Shown here: positions 9,015 to 19,702 of the stretch, piece by piece
Numbering within the stretch: position 1 is the stretch's first letter
Layout of the letters: each line of letters starts with the position of its first letter
NCBI RefSeq assembly: GCF_001316105.1
Contig: NZ_BBCP01000013.1
Span: 1-37,469, forward strand
Origin: Thermogymnomonas acidicola JCM 13583
GTDB taxonomy: Archaea > Thermoplasmatota > Thermoplasmata > Thermoplasmatales > Thermoplasmataceae
DNA: 37,469 nucleotides
Direction of reading: 5' to 3'
Notes under the pieces: generated by a model
What the model saw: the letters and a program-made list of their open reading frames with translations, nothing else
Databases searched by the model: none
Told to the model about the DNA's origin: nothing
Program-made: the position numbers and the translations under genes

Positions 9015-10022
9015 TACTCATACCCAGGGGGGGCAAGAACTGTGAGGAGAAACTCATTGAGATCTCGGAAAGTAGTGGCTGGGATGGCAGGATCATAGAC
9101 GTATTCGGTACCAGGGTCATGGCGTTACCGGACAGCACACTTGTACCGGATGCCCTCAGGGACATATGCGTGGTATCCAGGAGCCCCCCCCTCTACTCCA
9201 GGGACTTCAGGCATGAGGACAGCACAGTGGATGTCTCAGGTCTCACCATCGGGGGGGGAGGGGGGGGCTTGTGATCGCGGCAGGCCCCTGTGCCGTTGAG
9301 AGCGAGGAGCAGATAATGGCCGTGGCAGAGGGTGTGAAGAAGGCCGGGTGTGAAATGCTTAGGGGGGGAGGCGCATTCAAGCCAAGGACGAGCCCGTACT
9401 CCTTCCAGGGCCTCATGGAGAGGGGGGGCCTTGACCTGCTTGCTAGGGCCGGGCAGGAATACGGACTGCTCACCGTCTCGGAGATAATGGATCTCTCTGA
9501 CTACAGAGAGTTCCAGAAGATCGACATGCTGCAGGTGGGTGCCAGGAACGCTCAGAACTTCTCCCTCCTGAAGTTCCTGGGCCGCGTGAAAAAACCTGTG
9601 CTCCTGAAGAACGGAATAGGGACCACCATGGAAGAGTGGCTCGCATCCTCAGAGTACATACTATCTGGTGGCAACGACCGTGTTATCCTGTGTTACCGCG
9701 GTACAAGGAGCCTGGAGAGGTCGACGAGGTTCACCATGGACCTGGGCACCATGGCTTCAGTGAAGAGGAGGACACACCTCCCGTCTGCGCGGACCCGAGC
9801 CACCCCGCTGGAAACAGGGAGATAGTGAAGGCCATGGCCCTGGGCGCTGTGGCCGCAGGTGTCGACATGCTGGAGATAGAGGCGCACATAGAACCGGAGA
9901 GGGCCCTCTCAGATGCTGACCAGCAGGTCACCATAGAGATGCTCAGGGACATAGTCAGGAGCGCCAGGAGGATGCACCAGCTGCTGAGGACAGATTCCAT
10001 TGCCCAGCTGGTGCATTCCTGA
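9011..10022 (+). CDS. DAHP synthase (3-deoxy-7-phosphoheptulonate synthase, AroF/COG2876 type)
   Basis: Condenses phosphoenolpyruvate and erythrose 4-phosphate, the first shikimate-pathway step. An N-terminal domain of about 80 residues (likely the ferredoxin-like regulatory domain of this class) precedes the TIM barrel: [69 protein letters not shown] and [18 protein letters not shown]. Frame breaks: the double tract 9251-9258 and 9260-9267 between the domains, and C3 9780-9782 (4 needed), a contraction. GGGAF and ERGGLD carry surplus Gly. The usual family CERG reads CYRG here, a possible real substitution. The GTG start overlaps the TyrA stop. Third gene of the aromatic operon. Confidence 0.9.
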
Positions 10023-10051
10023 CCGTTACTGAGGACAGCAATGGTTTAATT

Positions 10052-11004
10052 GTGAGCCTGCATGTCTATGCTGTGAAGGATGCCCTCGAGGCCCTGCTGG
10101 GCACAGGCAACTACCTGGACAGCATAATACCTGCAGACATAACGATCTCCTTCATCTGTTACCTTGAGGACATGAGCAGGGAGGCCATCAGGTCCGTGAA
10201 GAGCATCCAGGAGATCGGCGAGGAGCTCGGCCTCAGGTATGAGATAATCATCGCAACACCAGAGGCCTCAGCTGCCAGGATCAGGCCCCCCCTCAACAAG
10301 ATCGAGTGCGTCACCATAGTGCCGATAGAAGGCCGGGCAAGCGGGAAGGGCAAGAGGGTAGGCACGCAGAAGAGCAGGAGCAAGTACCTGGTCTTCTTCG
10401 ACCCTGCCACGCATACCCGGTGTCCGTAGCCGACATAATCCACTCTTACATTATAATGGACACAAAGAAGATGCTCCTCTCCTCCTTCGCGATGATGCCC
10501 TCTGAGGCGCTGAGGGAGGTCGGGGGGGGTGGAGGGACCTCGTTTCAGGAGAGGACAGTGACCTCTTCTCCAGGTTCGCGGTGCCTACGGCATAATAGCG
10601 TACCCGCTGGTCGGCATGAGGCCGTACGGCCTGAGCCTGGTGCCGAGGGACAGGAGGATAGCGGCCCTCAGGGACTTCATAACAGGCCTTAACCTCTCTG
10701 CATCGGATGTGAGGACCCTTTCGAGGATGAGGCACAACCCTGGCAGGTTCCGCCTCGGTGTGGCGTACTTGCTCAGCAGGATGAGGTTGGTGAAGCCATA
10801 CAGGTTCGACAGGAACAACTACATAGTGGTCATGGAGAGTGTGTTCGAATCCCTTGTGCTGAGGGACTACGAGAAGCTTCGCGGTGCCGTGCTCCCCCCC
10901 CAAGGCTGGTGCTGAGGAACGAAGAGGTCTCGTACCTGAAGAAAAAGAGCAAGGTCTTCAACGATGTGCATGAAACCCTGGAGAAGATCATAGAGGTGGA
11001 GTGA
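10052..11004 (+). CDS. Family 2-like glycosyltransferase
   Basis: About 315 residues. An N-terminal nucleotide-sugar-binding half (ITISFICYLEDMSREAIRSV, then RYEIIIATPEAS) leads to KSRSKYLVFFDPATHTPVS and the acceptor-side block REVGGWRDLVSGEDSDLFSR, whose GG-W and E-D-S-D are typical of GT2 enzymes; a classical DxD is not obvious. It probably transfers a sugar to a lipid, protein or polysaccharide at the membrane face. Four frame breaks: C3 10416-10418 (4 needed), G8 10522-10529 (6 needed), GTGCC at 10581-10585 (GTGGCC needed) and C8 10894-10901 (6 needed). The end is TGA 11002-11004. It lies 29 nt after DAHP synthase, so may be read through. The GTG start is uncertain. Confidence 0.7.
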
Positions 11005-11028
11005 AGTCGCGCACTGCGACTGGAAAGT

Positions 11029-11039
11029 AACTTATACAA
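11029..11039 (+). promoter_or_regulatory. TATA-box-like promoter of the MFS gene at 11059
   Basis: AACTTATACAA is centred about 25 nt before the TTG start at 11059, fitting a leaderless message. Confidence 0.5.
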
Positions 11040-11058
11040 GTTATCAAATGGAATTCTA

Positions 11059-12318
11059 TTGACTCGTGAACAAGTTGGAAATGTTAGACCCTTTATAACT
11101 TCTCTAGGAACAATTAACATGTCCATAGTAGCAGGGATGACCATTTTCAGCTTTTCACTCTACCCGCTCCTCTCTTACTTCGGAATACCCATAGAGTATG
11201 CTGCCCTGGGCCTATCCATAGGCCAGTTTGCTGTCATATTCACAGCAATGCTCACCGGAAGGCTCATAGACGCCGGCCATTCCTACCGGCTCCTAACCAT
11301 AGGCTCCTTCTTCTATCCGGCTGTGTTCTTTGCCATAACGCTCTCAGCCTGGAGGGGGCCTGATCCCGCTGGTGGTCGTGCCCGTGGGGTGCTTCCTCAT
11401 AGTGATCGCGCAGAATGTCTTCCGGGCTTCACTGAACTCGTTCATCGCCAAGGTCGCCAGGAACAGCAACGTCGGTGCCAACTATTCCCGCGTCTATACG
11501 CTGGAGGTCGTCGGGGGGCATTGTTGCGTTCGCCCTCATAATCTTCCTGAGCTCTGGCAGGGACCTCGTTCTCTCCTTCATGGCAACGTCTGCGGTCATG
11601 TTCGCATCCCCCCCGCTGATCGCCTTCACAGCCTTCAGGTCTGGACACAGGGCCTTCGTGGAGGAATCGAAGGGATTCACAAGGACAAGGTTTTCAGAAA
11701 ATCTGAGAAACCTCAGGAGGAGGTCAGGCTTCGTCGCCCCCCCAGCCTGACAGCCAAGGCCATAATGTCCGTGACCCTCTACGGCTTCTCGTACTTCTAC
11801 GTCCTGCAGGCGGAGAGGATGGACATACCCCCCCTGAGGCTCTCGGTACTGTTCCTGCTCCTCTCATATGTTCTCGGCATACCCTGGGCCAGGCTGGGGG
11901 GAACGCTTCATTGACAGCCACCCCCCCGGGTTCGGAAAGATGTACGTTGTCCTCATGGCACTTTCCGATGTGTTCAGCTACTCCCTCATCTACCTGGCTG
12001 TGGAACACGGCATGGTGTGGCTCTACCTCTCATCAGTGCTGATCGGTAGCGTGGGGCCATTCGTGGTATCTGGCGCCCTGGCCTACGAGGCAAAGGCCAT
12101 AGGGAAGGAGAACAGGGGGACATATGCCTCCATACAGAAGCTCGTCGTTGGGACCACCGGCCTGGTCACCACCCTTCCCCCCCTGGCGCTCGTCTTCCAA
12201 CGGTCTCCACAGGAGCTGTGGCTCATAGTGGCTGTCCTCTCAGTGGTCGCCTTCCTGGTCACACTTGCGTGCCTGGGCCAAGGCCCTGAAGGAGAGGATG
12301 GGCGTCAGCATAGATTAA
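11059..12318 (+). CDS. Major facilitator superfamily transporter
   Basis: About 410 residues with 10-12 hydrophobic helices. The loop after helix 2 reads TGRLIDAGHSYRLL, resembling the MFS loop 2-3 G-x-L-x-D-x-x-G-x-R motif. The substrate is unknown. Frame breaks: G5 11354-11358 (4 needed), G6 11513-11518 (5), C7 11737-11743 (5), G6 11896-11901 (5) and TGGGCC at 12274-12279 (TGGCC needed). Corrected, the protein ends ALKERMGVSID at TAA 12316-12318. The start is TTG 11059, chosen because a TATA-like element lies 25 nt upstream and no ATG/GTG fits the frame. The next gene is an ABC ATPase 27 nt on. Confidence 0.8.
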
Positions 12319-12345
12319 TAATCGGAGACCGATATCGGGTCAGGC

Positions 12346-13279
12346 ATGATAAAGATAGAGGGCGTGACCAAGGTCTACAGGAAGGGGGTCTCCCCCCCTG
12401 CGGTGGACGGGCTCACGCTTGACATGAACGACGGAGAGGTGCTGGGCCTGGTGGGCCTGAACGGCGCGGGCAAGACCACCACCATAAGGATGTCGTCTGG
12501 CATCACGCTCCCCCCCACCTCCGGAAAGATACTCGTGGACGGCTTCGATATTGTGAGGGAAAAGGTCAGGGCATCCAGGAACGTGGGCTGGATACCCGAG
12601 TTCCCGAACTTCGAGCCAAACGCGAAGCCGCTCACCCTCCTCAAGTACTTCGCGGGGGGGTTCTACGGCCTTGGTGGGAGGGAAGCAGAGGATAAGGCCC
12701 TGGAGCTCCTCCGGATGGTTGGCCTGGAGAAGGCCATGGACAAAAAGCTCCGGAGCTACTCCCAGGGAATGAAGAAGAGGTTCTCCATAGCGGAGACGCT
12801 CATCGGAGACCCGAAGAATGTGCTTTTCGATGAGACGCTAAACGGCCTGGATCCTCAGGGCGTCATATTCGTCAGGAAGATGATAGGCAGGCTCCGTTCC
12901 GAGGGCAAGGCCATCCTCCTGTCATCCCACATCCTAACGGAGATCGAAGACTCTGCTGACAGGGTCGCCATAATAAACAGGGGGAAAGCTGGTGAAGCTT
13001 TTGGACAGGTCGGAACTAAAATACCTGGGTAAGACGCAGGTGAAGATCACCGTGGACAATCCTGACGGCCCCATAGAGGGCGTCCTGTCACAGTTCGGCG
13101 AGACCGAGAGGAGGGGGGGAAATGAGTTCCTGGTCAGGGACCTGAAGGTCAACAGCGACAGGATACCCGATATCCTGGAGGCTCTCGTGGGAAAGGGCTA
13201 CAGGGTGAGGGAGTTCACCTCCTTCGGGGGGGAGAGCCTTGAGCAGTACTTCTTCGATCTGATAGGTGGTTCCAAATGA
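12346..13279 (+). CDS. ABC transporter ATP-binding protein
   Basis: About 310 residues. Walker A GLNGAGKTTT is intact here (positions about 12454-12483), followed by a signature SYSQGMKKRFS, Walker B NVLFDETLNGLDP (the family usually has LLDEPTNGLDP) and H-loop LSSHILTE. A C-terminal domain of about 95 residues follows, typical of bacitracin/ABC-2 exporter ATPases. G5 12980-12984 (4 needed) breaks the frame at NRGKLVKLLDRS. KGVSPPAV, ITLPPTS and FAGGFYG contain probable surplus residues from 7-nt runs. It overlaps the permease gene by ATGA, so the pair forms one exporter. It shares little beyond motifs with the ATPase at 5123-6029. Confidence 0.9.
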
Positions 13280-14712
13280 AGCCGGCTCTTTACGAGATAA
13301 GGCGAGTGCTAACGAGCAAGTTCGTCATAATACTCATTGTTGCAATAGTGGGCTTATCAGGGGCCCTGGCATATGAATCAGGAGTGAGCTACAGCGCCAG
13401 GCCCACGGAGCTCCAGGTGCCACAGGTCGTTTCTGGATACTACATAAATGGGAGCAGCATAACGCTTGAGGCCTATGTCTTCAACGGCTACGGTCAACAG
13501 TACGGAGGTGCGACGCTCAACTTCACCTACAACGGCATCACAGAGAGGGCACAAGAATCTAGTGACGGTTTCCTCACGGCAACTTTCCCGTTCAGCCCGC
13601 AGGTGGGCAGCTACTCCTACAACCTGACATACAGGATCTTCGCCCCCTGTCACGGAGAGGATCGAGATGCCCATTAACCCGGCTGTGCCGTACACAGGCT
13701 TCGCCCTGGCCCCCCCGGTGGCGGAGTATTCGAACTATAGCAACCTGGCTATCCTGGTCCTCTACTTCGGCCCTGGCGGAAAGGCGTCACCCAGCGCGGA
13801 CCTCATTATTTCGAACCAGTCCGCGCCCTCACAGCTCAGCGCCGTGGAGAGCTCAGAACTCTTTAACGCCAGCATTTCAGGTGTCACCCACGAGATAGTG
13901 GACCCGGTGATGCCACTGAAAGAGAAGAAGGAGAACCTGACGGCCTTCGTCGTGAGCAACTCCACAGTCGTATACGACATATACATAGGCCACCTCTCTA
14001 CCTACGTGCCCATGACACAGTCTAAGCTGCAGGGCCTCGTCACTGACGACACATCGTTCCTTATAGGCTTCCTCATGCCAATACTCGCAGTCTTCTCGGC
14101 ATACCTCACCTACGGGAAGGACAGGACAACCGGTGTCATAGAATCCGTACTGAAGAGGCCCATAAGCAGGTCGGGCCTCATAGGCTCAAGGTTCCTGTCC
14201 AACCTCACGGCGATAATCGTCGCCGTTGCCCTGGCAATGCTCGTAGCACAGATGATAATAAGGCACTACTTTGGCCTTTACCTATCCGGATCGTACACTG
14301 CCCTCTTCATATTTGAGTACGTGGTTGAGGGTGCAGCCTTCCTGTCACTCGTGTACCTGATCTCGCACCTTGTGAAGTCACAGGGTGCTCTCCTGGGTGC
14401 TGCCATAGGCGTTTATGTTGTGCTAGGGCTCTTCTGGAGCATCATAGTGGACATAGTGATGTTCGAATCGCACATCCCCTCTGACACTCTCGCTTACGTG
14501 AAGGCTTACCTGGCAATGGAGGCCATAAGCCATCCGGCTTCCCGACCATAGCGCAGTTCTACCACAGCCACACACTCAGCATCCTGATCTCATCAGCCAC
14601 AATACAGCCTAGCTCAGTGGGTATAACGCTGGCGTCAACCCTTGCCATAGGCATAGCCTGGGCCATCGTGCCGTTCCTGGCCGCACTCTACCTGGCGGTG
14701 AAGAGGGACTAG
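13276..14712 (+). CDS. ABC-2 type permease with a large extracellular loop
   Basis: About 475 residues. One N-terminal helix (FVIILIVAIVGLSGALAY) is followed by about 220 extracellular residues rich in N-x-S/T sequons (NGS, NFT, NLT, NYS, NAS, NST). Then come five or six helices (SFLIGFLMPILAVFSAYLTY, NLTAIIVAVALAMLVAQMII, VVEGAAFLSLVYLIS, ALLGAAIGVYVVLGL and a C-terminal one). Between helices, TYGKDRTTGVIESVLKRPIS is the ABC-2 coupling loop (E after G-x). Frame breaks: C5 13643-13647 (4 needed) and CC 14530-14531 (3 needed). Ends TAG 14710-14712, sharing CTAG with the convergent PLP-enzyme gene. Partner of the ATPase just upstream. Confidence 0.85.
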
Positions 14713-15819
14713 AGCCTCTTCCCCCTCCCCCCCGCCACAGGCACCTGCCTTGGGGGGGCTGATGACCTGGAGTAGAGGAGAGCAGTGTCCCACAGGTCTG
14801 TGGTTGTGCAGGAGTGATAGGGGGGGAACAACAGGACAGCGTCGTCCAGGTCAAGGGCATGCGATGCGTTGTCTATGACGCAGTGCTCCTCCGACATTGA
14901 GAGGATGCGCAACTCCTGCCCAGACGCGTCGACTGCAGTGGGGGGGTATACGCCTTGGTCAAGGGACACAGACTTGTAGCCGGCGTCAAGCACTGCCCTC
15001 GGTGGGGGGGATTCAGACCTGGATATGACTCTTGAAACGACGCCCATGGCGATCTGTTCCCTGGAGCAGAGGCCCATGGCCTGACAGTGCACGTCATAGT
15101 AGACGTAGGTGCCGGGCTGCAGCTCATTGCACACAGGCTGTCCGGCCCACAGCTCGTAGGTTGGTGTGCCACCCACGGATACAGTATCTGGTTCGATGTC
15201 CAGTGACGCGATGACCTTCTGGAGCACTGAGGCCTCTGCCTCCACCATCTGCTTCCTCTTCTCCCTGTCCGGGTCGTTAACATGGCCGTCATAGGCCATC
15301 ACGCCGGCAAGGTAGACGTTCTGGCCCCCCCGTGATGCCATCATGGCGAGCCCTACGGCCTTTTCAGGCTCCACACCGCACCTGTGCATCCCCACATCCA
15401 GATCAACGAATACCCCCTATCTCTGCACCGTGGTACCTGGCGCTCTCAGAGAGCCTCTGGAGGCCCACGGTGCTGTCCACAGCCACATAGATCCTGAAGC
15501 CCTGGGAGGAGAGCATGGAGAGCCTGTCAAGCTTCCTCCTGTCAACCACCTCGTTGCTCACAAGTATGTCCCTTACGCCGCCGGCAGCCATGACCTCCGC
15601 CTCAGCGACCTTCTGGACGCATATGCCAGATGCTCCCTGGCCGACCTGCATCCTCGAGAGCTCAGGTATCTTGTGCGTCTTCGAGTGTGGCCTCAGCCTC
15701 TTCCCGTACCTGTTAGCCACAGCCTGAACGCTCCGGATGTTCCTCTCCACCTGGTCAATATCCACGACCATGTAAGGGGGGGTCTCGAATGGCAGACCCA
15801 GTATACCCTGCAGATCCAT
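14709..15819 (-). CDS. D-threonine aldolase / D-serine dehydratase-like PLP enzyme
   Basis: An alanine-racemase-fold (type III) PLP enzyme of about 370 residues (COG3616). The N-terminus has P-Y-M-V-V-D-I-D-Q-V-E-R-N and LRPHSKTHK, where the Lys binds PLP, then ILVSNEVV and, after correcting C5 15413-15417 to 4, GVFVDLDVGMHRCGVEP. The C-terminal domain has LQPGTYVYYDV, a SEEHCVI block and YHSCTTTDLW, where His and Cys are the metal ligands of this family. It cleaves D-threonine or deaminates D-serine in the cytoplasm; which one cannot be told. Surplus Pro/Gly appear at several 7-nt runs (VYPPTA, LFPPYHS). ATG 15819 is preceded by TTTTATCC about 25 nt upstream. Confidence 0.82.
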
Positions 15820-15838
15820 GCGTGGCGATTGTTACCCT

Positions 15839-15880
15839 GGATAAAACTTGTCTACAGTCCAGTTGCTGGGAAATATAATG
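15839..15880. promoter_or_regulatory. Divergent promoters for PLP enzyme and HAD gene
   Basis: The minus strand carries AAGTTTTATCC (15839-15849), about 25 nt before ATG 15819. The plus strand carries AAATATAATG (15871-15880), about 25 nt before ATG 15900. The starts are only 80 nt apart. Confidence 0.55.
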
Positions 15881-15899
15881 CCCACAGATGCCATTCGCA

Positions 15900-16558
15900 A
15901 TGGGTGGTAGGCTGATCAGGGCTGTCCTCTTCGATATGGATGGGACACTGCTCGAGAGCGAGTGGCTCTCTGCGATATCGAATGACATAGCGTTCGAGAC
16001 GGTGTTCGGGAGGCACATAACCAGGGAGAAGTGAAGGAACTCACGGGGAGGCCGGTGAGCGAAATCCTCAGGGAGAAGTACGGTGAGAAGGGTGATGAGG
16101 TCTATGCCCTGAGCAGGGCCTTCTTCAGGAGGAACTCCAGGGCTGTCTCCCTATATCCGGGCGTACTGGAGGCCCTAAAGCACATCTCTAGAAAGGCAAG
16201 GCTGGCCGTTGTAACAGCATCAAAGAGGGAGGATGCCGTGAGGCTCCTCTGTATTAACTGTATCCTGGACTACTTCAGCACCATAGTGGCACAGGAGGAT
16301 ACGCGGTATCATAAGCCGGATCCGGAGCCAGTGCTCCTGGCACTCTCAAGGCTTTCCGTGACACCTGGGGGGGGAGCAGTCATGGTCGGTGACCAGCCGT
16401 GGGACATAATAGCGGCTAGGGAGGCTGGCGTTGTCTCCGTGGCAGCGCTGTGGGGGGGCGCTGGCATTGAGGATGAACTGTACATGTACAGGCCAGACTA
16501 CACCGCAAGGGATCCCGCGGAGCTGGTGGAGATATTCGAAAGACTGATGCAGGCCTGA
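15900..16558 (+). CDS. HAD-superfamily phosphatase (phosphoglycolate phosphatase-like)
   Basis: About 218 residues. Motif I is VLFDMDGTLLES (nucleophile and acid/base Asp), motif II VVTAS, motif III Lys in YHKPDPEP, motif IV VMVGDQPWDI. The cap is the small helical type (subfamily I), as in phosphoglycolate phosphatase and beta-phosphoglucomutase. It probably hydrolyses a small phosphorylated metabolite. One frame break near 16026-16030, where GAGAAGTG probably should be GAGGAAGTG to join the ...HITRE and VKELTGRP halves. Runs giving TPGGGAV and LWGGAG are inflated. ATG 15900 fits a TATA-like box at 15871-15880. Confidence 0.85.
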
Positions 16559-16656
16559 AGAGGAATGGACATCCCTGAGACCGCCATGTTCTGAGGATCT
16601 TTGTTTCTGTAGACATATACTTGAACGTGTTCAAATTGTACCGGTACAAAATATTA

Positions 16657-16668
16657 GTTATATAATAC
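16657..16668 (+). promoter_or_regulatory. TATA-box-like promoter of the MFS gene at 16686
   Basis: GTTATATAATAC centred about 24 nt before ATG 16686. It is the clearest TATA box in the window and the leader would be zero or a few nt. Confidence 0.65.
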
Positions 16669-16685
16669 AAGAGGCATCTAAATTT

Positions 16686-18033
16686 ATGCTCAGTTCTGTT
16701 GCTCAGGCGGACACTAACCTCGACAGGCTCGTGAAGAGGAGATGGGTTAGGGTAGTGGCCGCGCTCTTCGCCATGGTCTTCGTAAGCGTCTATGAGTACT
16801 CCTGGACTCTTTACACACCAGGCATCGCGAAGGCCTTCCATTACTCAACACCGAACGCTGCGGTCATAGGAGGGATCTTCTCTGTCTATGTGGTTGTGCA
16901 AGCCATCTCAATGTGGCTCTTTGGCAGGTACTCTGACAGGCACGGGCCCAGGATGATATCCATACTAGGGGGGCCTGATAACGGGTATAGGCTACATAGG
17001 CAGCGCCTTCGCGCCCAGCATCCCTGTCCTCTACCTGACCTACGGCTTCGGGAGCATAGGTGTGGGCATAATATACGCAACTTCTATCAGCTCAGCGCTC
17101 AGGTGGTACACGGGCAAGAAGAGGGGGCATGATGGTGGGCCTCATAGACCTTGGCTTCGGAGGCGGTTCCTTTGCACTGTCACCACTGATCAAGTACATC
17201 ATCTCCGTCACTTCCAACTTCAGGGACGGTTTCCTCTACCTGGGTATTGCGCAGATAATCATAATCCCGGTAATGGGCTACTTCTTCATATACCCACCAG
17301 CAGGGTTCAGGTCTCCCGATGAGCCCGCAGCGGAAAGGTCAGAAAGAGGGTACCGAAGGGCCCGGGTGACTTCACCGTGGGACAGATGACCAGGACATGG
17401 CAGTGGGCGGTCATCTACGTCTCTTTCTTCCTGATCGTGGGTGAGGGGGGGCTTGCCGTGATTAGCCACCTCATACCGATAGGGGGGGAGGCAAAGGGCT
17501 TCACGTTTGCGGCGGTACTGGCGGTGTTCCTATTCCCCCTTCGCGAACGGCTTCGGTCGGTTTATTTCCGGGACAGTGTCGGATTACCTTGGAAGGCCAC
17601 TGTCCATGATGGTGTTCTTCTTTATCTCTGGTTTCGCCATGCTGGGGGGGCTGCCCTCATTCCAGGGGGGGCACCGTACGGTGCACTCTACATAGTCCTC
17701 ATCATGCTTGCAGCATTCGGCTGGGGGGGACCGTTATTCGCACTCTTCCCTCCAACTGTCGGTGACTACTTCGGCACAAGGAACTCGGGTGCAAACTACG
17801 GCTTCACCTACACAGCCAAGGCCCTCGGAGGCATATTCGCAGGCTACGTCTTCTCCCTCATACTCCTTAGGTATCCAGGAACACACCCCTTCGTAGACCT
17901 GATCCCGCTTACGATAGCTTCAATAATGGCCTTCTGCGCTGGAATCCTCGGCGTCATACTGAGGCCACCGAAGAGGGTACCGCTAACCAGACCTGCTGCT
18001 GCCACCGTACAGACCAACCAGGGAGTGAAGTGA
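16686..18033 (+). CDS. MFS transporter (oxalate/formate-antiporter-like)
   Basis: About 445 residues, 12 predicted helices. FGRYSDRHGPRMISILGG is the loop 2-3 MFS motif; the second half has the matching GRFISGTVSDYLGRPLSMM, and SLR-W-Y-T-G-K-K-R-G at mid-protein together suggest the OFA (oxalate:formate antiporter) group of monocarboxylate carriers. Frame breaks: G6 16968-16973 (5 needed), G5 17123-17127 (4), CC 17353-17354 (3), C5 17535-17539 (4) and G7 17665-17671 (5). An additional in-frame run gives MLGGLP. It is followed by an oligo-T stretch and a separate MFS gene. A carboxylate substrate is inference. Confidence 0.8.
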
Positions 18034-18072
18034 TGCCAGTTACACATTAGGATTTGTGTTCCATTTAGAATA

Positions 18073-18080
18073 TTTTTTTT
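18073..18080 (+). terminator. Oligo-T terminator
   Basis: Eight consecutive T about 40 nt after the MFS stop, as in archaeal intrinsic termination. Confidence 0.45.
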
Positions 18081-18166
18081 AAGGTCCTCGCTCTTTCATT
18101 TACTTTATTTGAGTATCTTCCCGGAAAGTGTGAAACTTTTTAACATTATATGTGATATGGTCTGAC

Positions 18167-19435
18167 ATGGAGAACAGGGTCCTTCTGGGCCTCCAGAGGG
18201 CTGAAACGGTCAGGCAGGCGGCAGGAGAGAGCCTGAGGAAGTTTGTCCTGATCTCGATAATTGCTGGCCTTCCAGCTTTCCTGGAGGCATTTGACAGCGA
18301 GATCTACTCCTTCGGGTCCACATACATTGTGCCATCCCTGACGGGGCCACCATTCCTCACCATAGCTGATAGTGACTGGATATGCGGTGGGCATTGCTGT
18401 CTTCAGCCTTGTGGGAGGCTTCGCCTTTGACAGGTTCTCTGTGAAGAGCACCATATTGATTTCCGTTGCGGTCTTTTCAGCTGCCACGTTCGCGACCGGG
18501 TTCGTAACCAACACGCCTGAACTCTTCGCCTCCAGGTTCGTTGTCGGGATAGGCGTTGGCATGTTCCAGCCCGCGGGTGTCTCACTGCTTGGCGACCTCT
18601 TCTTCGAGACCAGGGGGGGAAAAGCCGTCTCAGTGTGGGCGACGTTTTTCGGAGTGGGCCTCTTTACCAGCCCGTATACAATCTCTCCCTTCCTCCCGGC
18701 CTTCAGGGTGCCCTTCGAGATCTCTGGAGTCCTTGCCGTCATAATCCTTGCACTGATCTACCTCTTCATCCCAGCAACATTCAAGAAGGTAGAGAGGGCC
18801 AGTGGCACAGGGTTCAGAGGGATATTCAACAGGAACGTGGTCCTCCTTTCTGTATCCATATTCTTCTTCGGCATAGCCCTCTTTGCCGGCTACATAGGTT
18901 ACTTCTCAGACTACCTGATAAACGGGCTCCACTTCACGCACTCTTCAGCTGCCGTCATTGCCTCTTCTGCGGGCTTGGCGGCTTCATATGCGCCTTCCCC
19001 ATCGGCTTCGTGGCCGACAGGGTCGGGAGGAAGTACATGGTGGTACTCACATCCGCCCTGGTAGCCGCCGGTTCTGCTGGCATGTTCCTTCTCACAACCA
19101 GCTACTCCGGCCTCATAGCCTCCACGTTCATCTTTGGCGCCGGCTGGGGGGGTGTTTACGTTGACATCCTCGTCGCCCTGGGCCAGGACTCTGTCAGCGA
19201 CACGGTAGTAGGTGCTGTGACAGGGTTCCTGTTCTTCATATTCAACGTCGGCACGATAATTGGAGGCCCCCTGTACGGTGCCCTCCTGGGCAGCAACCAC
19301 TTCAGGCTCGCCTCTACCGTGAGCGTTGTCATACCAACACTGATAGCCTTAATAGTGGTGCTGTTCACAAGGAGCGTGACGAGGAGCAACATCGAGGAGA
19401 GGCCAAAGTTTCTCTCGTCCCCTAGCGATAGATGA
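18167..19435 (+). CDS. MFS transporter (sugar/metabolite porter-like)
   Basis: About 420 residues. A hydrophilic N-terminus then helix KFVLISIIAGLPAFLEAFDS, with D/E residues early in helix 1 as in the sugar porter group; FAFDRFSVKSTILIS and FVADRVGRKYMVVLTS are the two MFS loop motifs at equivalent places in each half. Frame breaks near 18370 (exact base unclear) and at GG 18977-18978 (3 needed). TRGGKAV has a surplus Gly. ATG 18167 is about 25 nt after an A/T-rich ACTTTTTAACATTATATG element. The cargo is not evident. It resembles the neighbouring MFS gene only in general plan, so a recent duplication is unlikely. Confidence 0.82.
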
Positions 19436-19702
19436 GCCTAAAGCGTGCTTATTTCCAGGGGGGGGCCTAGCCATATTCCTCTATTTCTATTTAATTTAGA
19501 GACCAAAATTCAATGACCACCTTAACGTGATAGGCGTTATCAATTATCCTGAACAGCGCTGACATGCCAGCATCCGCTTTCCCGACAAGGCATGATAGCC
19601 ACAACATGCATTTGATCCACCGTAGTGTATAAGCTAATGAATAATTTTTAAGGAAATCCTTAAATACTCACACTACGTATTGCTGCCTTGGGTGTTGTCT
19701 GA
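19436..19702. other. Intergenic region, 267 nt
   Basis: Holds a T/pyrimidine-rich stretch about 19471-19495 that may terminate the MFS transcript, a short inverted repeat TAACG/CGTTA near 19525-19540, and a TATA-like CCTTAAATACT at 19658-19668 for the APC permease. No protein-coding or RNA gene is visible. Confidence 0.5.
19658..19668 (+). promoter_or_regulatory. TATA-box-like promoter of the APC permease
   Basis: CCTTAAATACT centred about 40 nt before TTG 19703, implying a leader of roughly 15 nt. Confidence 0.45.

Noticed and set aside
16686-19435. Tandem duplication of MFS genes
   Set aside because: The two proteins share only the general MFS motifs and differ throughout.
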